This document shows positions 51,886 through 61,942 of a DNA stretch of 64,000 bases, piece after piece. Where the stretch lies: assembly GCA_963691815.1 (NCBI GenBank), contig OY829650.1, forward strand, positions 7,781,027 to 7,845,026, in the 5' to 3' direction. The notes under the pieces were generated by a model. The model worked only from the letters and a program-made list of their open reading frames with translations. It ran no database searches and was not told the DNA's origin. The position numbers and the translations under genes are program-made. The number at the start of each line of letters is the position of its first letter. Position 1 is the stretch's first letter. This stretch comes from Echiichthys vipera (Eukaryota > Chordata > Actinopteri > Perciformes > Trachinidae).

Positions 51886-54320
51886 TAAGAGAGAGAAAGA
51901 AAACAAGAGGAGACAGATAAGAGAACATGGAATGAGACACTTATCCTGAACACAGTGTTGGATAATATTCTTAGTACAGTTTGCTGCTCAGCATGAACAT
52001 ATTGTAGAATCACAATGTTTCTGTTTGAACAGCATGGAACCTAAAATCACACTTACCAAGTGTGTTTTTTTCCATTCTGTCCAAACTTGATTCCAACACA
52101 GAGGGACAACTGTATGTGGTTTAATGTCTGCTGGAAGAAGACATTCAGAAAAACACCCTGAATTAGTGAATTTGAAGGAGCCTGTGGTTTGTCTGCAAAT
52201 ATGTGAATGAATATTGTACAAAGTGGAAGTTTTTCAAGTTGTCCATTATCAGTCGCACGCTGTGAAGTGGTTTGAAATGCTTTCTTCATATTAATCCTTA
52301 TGAATTTTACTAGTTTGAAAAGTAAAATCATATCATTTATTTGATGACAAATCAGAGTTTGATATATTCGGATAATTTCACCTCATGTATATTTTCAACG
52401 GAGTTCTCCCTTTTCTTTATCTAACCCTCCTGCACATATTTGAAAAGGAGAACAGAGACCATAGTTTTGGACAGTAACTTGCTCGCACTGTATATGATGG
52501 AAACATATTTGATCTGTTGAATGACAGTTTTCCTTCCTTCAACAGGATTCTTCTGTTGTCATCTATCACCTGGAAGAGTTTCTATTTGCTGCAGAAAGTA
52601 CTGTAGGGGATTAGGCTGTGTGGTGCAGTAGGGTTTGTTACTGAACCTACCACTGTGGTTGAGTTCTTTACCAGGAGCCACAAATAGCTGTCTGTGGATA
52701 TCTTTTTCTACAAATTTACATATGTTTTTTTAGTTAATTAAACTAATACCAGCACAGTTTTGTATTTATATCATCTGATTCATTCTCTTCTCACCATGTT
52801 AATAGCTAACTCTTACATATCAAAACAGATTTTTACAATACAGGTTAATGTTCAACACTGATATTTAATCGCCAAAGCTCTGGTTTGTTTTAGTGATTGA
52901 GGATTGAGGATTACTTTGTGGAGAATAGATTGAATATTCAGGCATAGTGATAGAATTACTCAGTGTGGGTTATAAAAAGGTCTGTTTGCACATTTTGATC
53001 TCCTAAATCACAGGATTTGCAGGGAAAATAATTTGTGAGGCACAAGATGATGAGCATTCAACAGTAAATGGTCCTCTTTATAACTGTTTGAGTATAACTC
53101 TTTCTTCTTAGGCTCATAAAGACAGCTATTTTATGGTGTCTGTTAAAGGAAGCTGACAGCTGAAAGCATAATATATGGGAAGAGTACATTTTCCGACAAT
53201 GAATGGCTGGGCTTTATAGTTTCAACTGGCTCAGCTGTAAGACTTCTTTTTCATTTCCCTGAAAGACGTTGCAGCTGTCTTTTTAGAGAACGTCATGTTT
53301 GTTAGAAGGATTCAATGGGTTTAATGTAGACTTATGATGAGAATGATGTGATTTGTCAATGAAAATGGCAGAGACAACTGAAACACAATAAGGAGCCATT
53401 TAGCTAAACAATTGCTGCGTGGCTGCTGTCTTAATGGGCAATCAAGGTGAAAGAAGAATGGATCATGTGGAGAGGAATGCAGGTTAATCACGTTTACTGA
53501 ACTGACTAAAACAATCAGTGGAGTTACTAAAAACTCATGAACAGCTGGATAATGTCTCATGTCTCAGCTGTAGAAGGTAGTGAAACTGTAGCTATTAACA
53601 GTTACAGTATTTTTTTATTTTTAACACTGTCACATACACACAAACACACGCACACACGCACAGACCCACACGCGCGGAATGATAAGATATTTCTGTCATC
53701 AAGTAGCAAATTACTCTAATTAAATGTCTCTCAGCTCTTACAAAAGAAAACGCAATCTCCTCTCAGCACTAATAAATAACAGGCAGGGTGCAAATATGAT
53801 CTATTTGAGCCCACCATTGAAATCCATTTAATTAGCCATTATTATTTGAGCGAGAGGTCTGGATGTGAAACTTCCATATCAAAGTGAATGTTACAGATTA
53901 GTGAGTTGGAATGTTAATGCCCAAATGACGGATTATTCAAGGACAAAAAACAGTGAGTGGCTCTGCTGCTCCGTGCTTACAGTTGAAAACAGATGTGGTT
54001 TAAACCTTCAATACTTAGATGTTGGTAACTTCATACATTTAAACATAACTGAACTGCCTGACAACTAGGTCCATTTTTATTAACCAGTATTTTGCGAGCA
54101 CCGTGAAATGTTTGCAGAGTGGTGCAGACTGAAGTGCCTGACCCTTTTATGTCTTTTTGGCTGGTCATCAGTTGGCATTTCACAGACTGAACACAGAATT
54201 TAACATTTAACTGGAACATTTCAAAACAAAGACTAACCCAATCTCTGGCACCACTGTTACGGAGTCCAGACACAAGGCCACCCTGGGTGGAAAGAAAGAA
54301 TAGCCAGGGAACAGACTCCA
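51886..54320. other. AT-rich non-coding DNA
   Basis: No gene or repeat family is supported. Bases 53700-53860 contain CTCTAATTAAATG, CATTTAATTAGCCATTATTA and other TAAT-core words, an enhancer-like composition without proof of function. A GCACACACGCACAG simple tract lies at about 53645-53662. Confidence 0.45.
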
Positions 54321-54543
54321 GGGCCCACTCACACTGTCCGTCCGTACCGTGCCCCGTGCTTTAGGGTACTTGCCCCCCTCCTCCCTCTCCACCTGCGGCC
54401 CAAGCCCGTTTCTACTATCACTGCCTGTGCCTCGCGTGAATACTTCTTGCTGTCCATACGTCATCACGCCGTAACAGGACACACGCATCGATTTAAGTCA
54501 TCGCGATGCGTCGCTTTGATTACAAATCTATCCATAGACCTCA
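54321..54543 (+). mobile_element. MITE family R, left-half copy
   Basis: It has the best-preserved left terminus of the family (GGGCCCACTCACACTGTCCG, 54321-54340). GCTTTAGGGTACTTGCCCCC, AAGCCCGTTTCTACTATCAC, ATACGTCATCACGCCGTAAC and CCATAGACCTC follow, matching 7650-7807 directly and 48044-48204 inverted. The right half and right terminus are missing; Penelope-like sequence begins at about 54544. Confidence 0.7.
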
Positions 54544-55025
54544 TCTAGGAGGTATGGACTGCATCTGACCAGGCTTGGACTGGTCCAACTATCTGCTGTG
54601 GAGATCAAGGTATTTAACCTTTCACAAGGCCGATGATGTCACTGAAACCCTTTGTGCTCCAAGTGACCATCGTTCCAGTGACAGTCGTTGGTAAGAAGTT
54701 GGTTTCGCCCTTTTTATTGGTCTATTGATTCATAACAAAAAGTCGGAGTCACAGGAGGCCATTTGTGAACAGTTGTTCTTTGAGGTTAGATTGTTGTATC
54801 TCCTGGGAAGGGATGACAGGGCAGCATTGTAAATTGGAGATAAGAGGTGTCTTAGACCTCCTCATATGTTTAGCGATGGTTCCCCTAATTTTACATAGAT
54901 GGCTTCTTTTACTCCTCTTTCAAACCATCTGTACTGTCTGACCAGGATGTGGACATTCTCAAAGGAGAGGGCTTTCTCCTTGAGATGCAAGTGGACAGAA
55001 GAGTCCAGGTGTGCTTTGGGGAAAA
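54544..55025 (-). pseudogene. Penelope-like element, C-terminal coding scrap and 3' UTR
   Basis: Minus-strand translation from about 55020 gives HLDSSVHLHLKEKALSFENV, HILVRQYRWFERGVKEAIYV, KLGEPSLNI, a stop, then GGLRHLLSPIYNAALSSLPR. This matches a conserved C-terminal region I associate with the GIY-YIG endonuclease end of teleost Penelope-like retroelements. Its 3' UTR follows down to about 54544 (GGTTAAATACCTTGATCTCC and AGATAGTTGGACCAGTCC) and has an inverted relative at 46653-46756. The reverse transcriptase and the GIY-YIG motif itself are absent; one in-frame TGA interrupts the frame. Confidence 0.55.
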
Positions 55026-55985
55026 CGATGACCTGGACCAATGAGAATATTCACAGGCTTTCTTTCACACTGTTTCTCTGTTTTTGTTATTGCTCTTACA
55101 GCTCTAATGTGTATGTGGGAATGTAGCTTCACATACCTACATATTACTCAAGTAGAATGAATTACCCTTTCACCAGATGTTGCTTTGACATAACATAAAT
55201 TAGCCAACTTGTAGATGAAAGTGTGTGTGGCCAATTTAAAATAAGTGTGTTAGCACATTAGGGGCTCATCTATCTGCACAAACAAACTGTATTTGTGATA
55301 TATTTTTTCAGTCAGCTAAAATCAGCAATAAACATAATGTATCACACAAGCTGCTCCACACAGACCTAGAGGCATTTGGAGCAGACAGATAATTACATTC
55401 ATCAAAGGCCAAATGCACTTTCTGATTGTCTCATTCTTCAGAATGGCTAAGAGCTCTGCAACATCTACACAAGAATTGTGTGTCCCACTTTACTCCAACG
55501 CGGCGGTCACATCATTTAATTAATGCTTCAAAGCAAGTCATTAGTTAAATGTAGCAGGATGCGGTTTACAAGGAACAGAGAGTATCCCTGAAATGATTCT
55601 TCCCCTGAATATTTTTCAGTGTAGCCACTCACTGTTAGAATGAAGAATGTGTTCTCTGTTTCAAACAGCCAGCCATTTTATAGAAAACAGGGCTAACATT
55701 TATATGAATGTTTGGATGAGTTTGTAGCTTTGATTTTTTTGCTGTGTGTTTCTATGTTAGTAAAACAGTATCAACCTTTCAAGTTTATACAGGGGATGTT
55801 ACAGTTCCTCGTCTAAACCCAAATCTTATAAAAGTCTCATTAAACAATCTGCAGATTAACTTGATTGGTGACTTGATCTTTATTGTGTTCACTTTAAAAC
55901 TATACACAGACTCTCCATCCACTGTGTTTATTCCAAGTATTGTGTTAATGGAAACTACATTTCCTAATGTATTCCTTCCACTTAG
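55026..55985. other. non-coding DNA, nothing recognised
   Basis: No repeat family is recognised. AT-rich words (CATTTAATTAATGCTTCAAA) lie at about 55510-55530. The frame 55744-56022 overlaps the candidate exon below in another phase and lacks any domain. Confidence 0.45.
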
Positions 55986-56176
55986 GAAGCCCTCATACGG
56001 CTTATCTGCAAAGCAGCAGTGATGAGGAATCAGCAGCCAGGCGTGTTAGAAAGGAAACAGGCCAAAACACAAATGAAGTAGCACATGATGAAACTACACT
56101 GCCAAAGAAATGCAAACCTTTCAGCTGTGCTACTGCAACCAACACCGAGCTAAAGCAGAAATATGTGGATATGTAG
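55986..56176 (+). CDS. candidate terminal coding exon, unidentified (weak)
   Basis: A pyrimidine-rich acceptor (TTCCTAATGTATTCCTTCCACTTAG) ends at 55985. The following frame, entered after a phase-1 intron, reads SPHTAYLQSSSDEESAARRV, then 42 more hydrophilic residues ending ELKQKYVDM before TAG at 56174. The acidic serine run and lack of hydrophobic stretches resemble a cytoplasmic or disordered C-terminus. A poly-T tract follows the stop, and an AATAAA lies about 0.5 kb downstream (about 56691). I do not recognise the protein and see no upstream exons in the window, so it may be a chance frame. Confidence 0.22.
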
Positions 56177-56990
56177 CAAATTTTAGTTTTTTTTTTTTTT
56201 TTTTCATAAAATCAAAAATACATTATTATCAAATATTAACAAGACTCGTACTTAGACAGAAAAGTACATTTTGAAGGTTGTAGTTTGGTAAAGTCAACAA
56301 CACACACAATTTCCTTTCATCTTTGAAGTTTTCATACCTATGCAAATAGAGCAGTTTTCTCGTGGGGGAGATCATTTGTCCCAGTATTTCTGACAATTTA
56401 GTCTAGTTATATTCATTGTAAAATATGTCTGTATCTCAATCAGAGGAGGGAAGAGAAGCAGCTGACGAGAAATGAAGCTCAGCCAGAAAAGCCTTCTTAT
56501 TGTTCTCTCATTTCTTGGATGGATTTCTCACCAATGAAACACATCACATACAGCACAGTTCACTGACTGAGGCAGCTGGTTGTCATGTACACACAAACTT
56601 GGCAGGCTTGAAACAAGTGATATAAAGTTTGCTTAAATGGTTTATATTGTTTCTGGTATATATTATTCATAGTAGCGCTGCACAATAAATCACATCATCA
56701 CAATAAGACATTGTAAAAGACAAAGTTTTAGTGATTATCAGAAGAAAAGTGCACTTTTTAAATGTAATATGCATGCATCATATTTAAATGGTGCATTTTT
56801 CAAGTATAATGATATCAATTAAAAAAATGTTGGAAATTATTTCCTTTCATTTTTTTAACGATTTGTTATTTTTTTATTTTAGCAGTATACTGAAAGCAGC
56901 AGGGAGACAGAACTGAGAACACAGAAATATTATATATATCGCAAGTAAAATCATTAACACGATATTCAACATTATATTGCATATCCCATG
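56177..56990. other. non-coding DNA, AT-rich
   Basis: Contains a T-run at about 56187-56205. No gene or repeat family is supported. It would be 3' UTR if the candidate exon at 55986 is real. Confidence 0.4.
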
Positions 56991-57272
56991 AATTTCAATT
57001 CAATTTTATTCATAGTGCCAAATCATAACAAAAGTTATTCCAGGACACTTTACAGAGTAGGTAAAGACCACACTCTATGACTTATTTATAATTACCATGG
57101 ACCCAACAATTCCCCCGTAGAGTACGGTGGCAACGAAAACCTTCCCTATAACAACAGGCAGGAATGTCGGACAGACCCAGCTCTATGGAGGACGAACATC
57201 TGTCTTAACCGGGTGGGGAAGGAGAAAAGAAAGAAAGAAAAGACGGACAAATCAAGAGAGAGAGTCAAAGAC
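56991..57272 (-). mobile_element. L2-type LINE 3' tail, minus strand
   Basis: Reverse complement of the 1880-2156 type of L2 ending. On the plus strand it reads AATTTCAATTCAATTTTATT, ACAAAAGTTATTCCAGGACA, TAGGTAAAGACCACACTCTA, CCCAACAATTCCCCC and CAGGCAGGAATGTCGGACAG, followed by the pyrimidine-rich UTR as AGAAAGAAAGAAAAGACGG. No coding sequence is left. Confidence 0.8.
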
Positions 57273-60200
57273 TTCAATGTGTTTTGTTAGTGTGATAAAG
57301 TTGCACTGTATGATATAATGCCTTTATATTTAAATAGGCTGTACTGGCCAACACAATGATTCCTCCATCATGTAAATCTCCAGAGATTGAGACTGACCCA
57401 GGAACACCAATCTTTGTCAGAACTACACTCATATAGTACATGAGGTCTGAGGGTGAACCTTTTAAAATGAGAATACTATTGTCTGTGAGAAAAAGACAAT
57501 ATGAGTTCATGAATCACTGACAACAGTAACATGAATAGAATATGATGGAGGTCAGTGAACACCATCCTCTTGACTGTGAAGTCTTAACATTTACAAAGAG
57601 AGAAAAAATACAAGCTACATAAAACAACAAGAAAGAGAAAATACGTTATATCCAAGTATCAGCATACACTACAGAACTGACCTACAGTAGATTTGACTTC
57701 CGGCAATGACGCACAGCACCCTCTCCACTTTGAGCTGTGACCTCCAGGCCTGAATCATTTACAGCAACGCTACAAATACTCTTCTGTTTTGGACTGTGGT
57801 GATAATTGACTCACGGAGCTGAAGATTCTCCTGCTGTTATTCTCTGGTCTGAATCAAGTGTTTCTTTGTCTTTCTCTATTGAATCTATTCCAGTGGCTGA
57901 ATCTCAACGTGTTGTTCTATTATGGCACAGATTGGACACAAGTTAGAAATTCAACAGCAGCAAAACACCATATATCAGAAGAAAAATCTCCAACTGAACC
58001 CAGCAGCTTGTTTTTCGGTGACAGAAGACAGAAGTCCACAGGGTACAGAAATATTCCCCAAAGCCAGGACCATAAATCACACCCTTAACTTTAGTCCTGA
58101 GAATGAATGCTCCACTTTTAAAAGAAACTGAGGCAGTGTCTCAATGCCAAAGCAGGTGGTCAACTGATTAAGTCTGATGCATCTTGATTTTATTTTTTAT
58201 TTTTTGGAAGCAGACTGAAATAATGCTTAAAGTTAGACATATACCAAAACCCCATGTAAACAGAAGAAGTGCTTCTACGGTTTCCCCGCTAAATAGACAG
58301 TCATTTAAGATACAATTATAAACATTTTGTTCCAGTCTTTCCAACACAGCATCATGTTTCTTTGGTGTGAACAGTGAGCCAGTAATTGTGATCTCTATTC
58401 ATTGATGAGAGCAATGAGGAGGAAAAAGAAAAATCAATAGTTGGTTAAATAAGAACGGTTGGAAATTGTTTCAATGTTCAGCTGTCTGGAACTATTACAT
58501 CAAATCAAAAATTTACAGTACCTGCTTCTGAGATGGGTCTGTATTCAAAGAAACAGTTCGATTTTGATTTGATAGACTTCCCTGTCATGCATATGAATGA
58601 ATAAGCTGGAGAGAACACCCTAGTGTCAATTTGTAATTTTATTGGAGATGTTTGTACACAACACAATCATGGCAGCCTGCCCAATGTAAAAACCAAGCAA
58701 TTGTTATCATAATGTATTAATTAATTAATTTAGGTTACAGTTAATATCAGGGAAATATAATGATGTTTCTTTTATTAACACAGTTTTTTGAACCACAAGG
58801 TCCTGACAGGACACAAGAGAGCAGCTCTGGTTCTGATAGAAGACAGGCACACAATGTCCAGTGGCTCCCTTAAAGACAATAAGTCACTCTGATTTCTATT
58901 ATGAGCTGATTTAATGTTCATTTTCTCCATTATGAACAGTCAGCTCACCATCTGCTGGGCTACGGTGTTGATCAGCTCAGCACACAGGTTGTGATCTAAC
59001 AGGATCAGGCAGGTGTGGAGACGTGCAGGATAAAATCAGCTCTGCTCAAAATGAGGTAGCTGGGCTGAAGTCAGGGAAGTTGCTCTCTACAAAGTAGAGA
59101 AAACAGCAGAATCAATAACTGCAGCAGCTCTGACTCACATATGACCAAGACTGAGAGAGGAGACAGGGAGGGTAATAGACATATTGACCTGGTAGTTAAG
59201 TTAAATGAGGCCTCAATATTCTAGATGAGATGCAAGGGTTGGGTGTCATTACCTGTACTGCTGACTTCCCTCACTGATGCTTGAAGACAGTTTGAAAATA
59301 TATTTCTTGAAACTGCTGAATGATTTCTGCTGCCCGTGTTCCTCCCATCTCCTCACTACATTATAGCTTTCTCATGGACCATTGAATCTTTGTGATAAGC
59401 AACACTGGGGGTCTCAGTTCATCATTGTGGTCAGCCGTAATGGGTTGACATGGGAGTATCTCATATTTTTCTCAACAATTTGCCTCACCAATACCTCCAA
59501 TAGTATTCTGTTGAAGAGACCACAGTGCCCCCAGAAGGCTCAATAGTTAACTGTGACTTCTGCTGCCTCTTTTTTCAGCATTATGTAGGTTTCCCAATGA
59601 TGGGGGGTGGTGCTTAATTAGTAGTTGGCCAATGGTACTTGCAGGTCTTTGTCCAGCCACATAGAAGATGTAACTTTCGGATTAGTGGAGGGATTGTTTG
59701 GGTGAAAGTTTAAAGAGCATTATGTTTAAAGAACATTAATGTATTCTCTTTGAATGTGATTGTGACAACAGCAAGAATTGGACAATTCTTTTGAAGACAA
59801 CGTTAACCATAATGTCATCATGATTCAAATCTAATAAAAAAAGACAGAAATCTTGCAAATACTTTCATCCCTCAATCCTAATGTATTGCTGCCAACACTT
59901 AAACCACTTACCAGTATTACATTATCAGTAACCACTGCCAGTAAGGAATCACACAAACGCAATCAAAGTATCACCAACATGTATCCATCTGCTGTCTCAA
60001 TGGTGCTTAAACTGTTGTTTGTTCAGCTAAGCAGCAGACTGGTGTTGTTGAAGGAGTCAAAGATGATATGGTACTTAACCAGCTGTACATTGGATTGGTG
60101 TGCAGACGGATGTCCCTTTTAGTTTGTCCAGACACATCTGTGCTGTCAAATAGATTATTTTGACTAGAAAGAATAGTAGAAAGGCACAATTATCAGTGTT

Positions 60201-60616
60201 GAAATGTAGCTTCACACTTCAACTAGTGATCTGATTTAATAGCCTGATTATTCCACGGCCAATCAAATCCTCAGTGTCTCCTCCATCTCAACTGTATTTG
60301 CTTAATTTTCTACTATGTCGTTCTTTCTAAGAAAACATCAATCCAAGATAAAGGCTTTTTATTTCATGTTTTGTATGGTTCCTTCGTGTCTGAGTTTTAA
60401 GCTGATCCCCTGTCAGCATGAATCAACACAGGACAAGCCTTCTGGTAGATGAGAGCACAAATGAAAGAGTGAGATCTATGATTGACTGGTAGTGTAATAC
60501 CAGCATTGTCACTGATTACAGCAAGGTGCTGACTCCTCCAAGTCTAACAGCACTGATCTGAGTTCAGCTCATTCTGGTTTATAGATATAACTGAAAGTAG
60601 GTTCTGGCAGTAAACT
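57273..60616. other. non-coding DNA with one weak short ORF
   Basis: No gene or repeat family is recognised. The frame 57922-58131 (69 codons) has a favourable start context (ATTATGG) and a hydrophilic product beginning MAQIGHKLEIQQQQN. It has no known domain, and a second frame overlaps it (57858-58088). The frames 59853-60122 and 60007-60189 shadow each other. Confidence 0.4.
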
Positions 60617-61626
60617 GGGGCCTCATTTATAAAACTGTGGATATCCTTCCCAAAACATTGCACAATACCAAGAATGTGCTGCGCAAAAAAAAATAGATTT
60701 ATAAAACTGTGCGGTGCAGTGAATTGTGCAGGGATGATCTACACCCAGTGTCATCCCACTTTTCCTCCCACTAGCTACCATAAATGACATATGCTAAACA
60801 GCTCATGAATATGGACGCTATAATGAGGACCTTGCATTGACTGACGTGACGAAAATGACACAGAAGAAGTTCTCTGAGAAGGAAATAGAGGTGCTTTACA
60901 GAGGTTGAGCACCGCAAAAAGCAGTTGTTTGGAAGCCTCAGAAGAGGCATTTCAAATAAATAGACAAAGCGAGTGGCAACATGTCACCGAATCAAGTTAA
61001 CTCGACCGTTATTATCTGTAACGGAGCTTAGCATATTCGTTTATAAAATATCAAGGGCTATTTAAAAAGATGGGAATAATATGGCAGGTCTTAATGTGTT
61101 TAATTGTATGAGATGAGAAAAGAAATAAAGGATGATGATGAGTGCGGGATCCACACATCAACTACTTTCTATCTCAGCAGGTCAAATTTTACTTAAAAGA
61201 GAACAAACAAAATGTAACTTTTCAATTCATAATTGTTGGCCATAACTTTGCACAGAACTTTCTCACAAATCCGGCCAAAGGGACACACCTGTCGACGTAT
61301 GCAGTTCTAAAATTCAATTAAATATGTTCTTCAACATGTAGACTTGATCATTAATTCAAACTGCATCTTAACTGCATGCCAACAGTATAGTCCTTTTTAG
61401 AATAGCCTATTCACATCTACAACTAGGCTTTATACAGTGTGAAATACATTTGCTGCTAATGTGTGTGTGTTTTTTCTGCTGATTTTGTGGTGTTTCCTTT
61501 GAGCGTCGCTGATTGCGGTATCGTAAAAACTGTGCAGGAGCTCTACTCACAGGTGATGGTTGCCGTATGATGAAGCACGCTTCTACGCAAATAGTTTTAG
61601 CTTGTCTACGCAAGGTTTGAGGCCCC
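60617..61626 (+). mobile_element. PIF-Harbinger-type DNA transposon, decayed
   Basis: The ends GGGGCCTCATTTATAAAAC (left) and GTTTGAGGCCCC (right; inverse GGGGCCTCAAAC) form a short terminal inverted repeat of about 10 bp around 1.0 kb. Both the end sequence and the internal Myb/SANT-like reading frame are typical of teleost PIF-Harbinger elements. No transposase (DDE) frame remains, so it is a deletion derivative. The three bases outside each end (ACT and AGT) do not match perfectly. Confidence 0.65.
60857..61012 (+). pseudogene. Harbinger Myb/SANT-like protein fragment
   Basis: Pieces in three frames: KKFSEKEIEVLYRG (60864 on), EVEHRKKQLFGSLRRGISNK (about 60900-60960), then SEWQHVTESS (about 60970-61000). 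Together they form the first half of the Myb/SANT-like (trihelix/MADF-type) DNA-binding domain of the second Harbinger protein. That protein works with the transposase in binding the element ends and in nuclear import. Two frameshifts and stops after GISNK and after TESS disable it, and the remaining C-terminal part is absent. Confidence 0.6.
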
Positions 61627-61765
61627 AGTGGGCGCCTCTGGATTTCAAGGGTGGAAGTGAGGCACATTGTCACAAGACAGTGAAGCTTGGCTTCTCAGAC
61701 TGTTATTGATGCAGTGGCTACTGATAAAATAAGATGAGGTCATCACTGTCACAGGATCCTGAGAA

Positions 61766-61942
61766 AAGTCCGAGCTCCATCAGTAACGTGGTGTAGAAAA
61801 GTCTGTAAGGAAGCTTTCAAACAGCCCACAACCTCCATTTACTTTAATGTGTAACTGATACTGACATAATGATACTGAGCAATGCATGGCCAAAGCATGA
61901 AGACACTGTAGAATAACAGAGACTTGTCAAAGCACAGGTGTC
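61766..61942 (+). repeat. unclassified dispersed repeat D, copy 2
   Basis: It shares GAGCTCCATCAG, AAGCTTTCAAACA, CCTCCATTTACTTTAATGTG and GATACTGA-like blocks with 13281-13480 in the same orientation. Old and patchy; family unknown. Confidence 0.45.
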
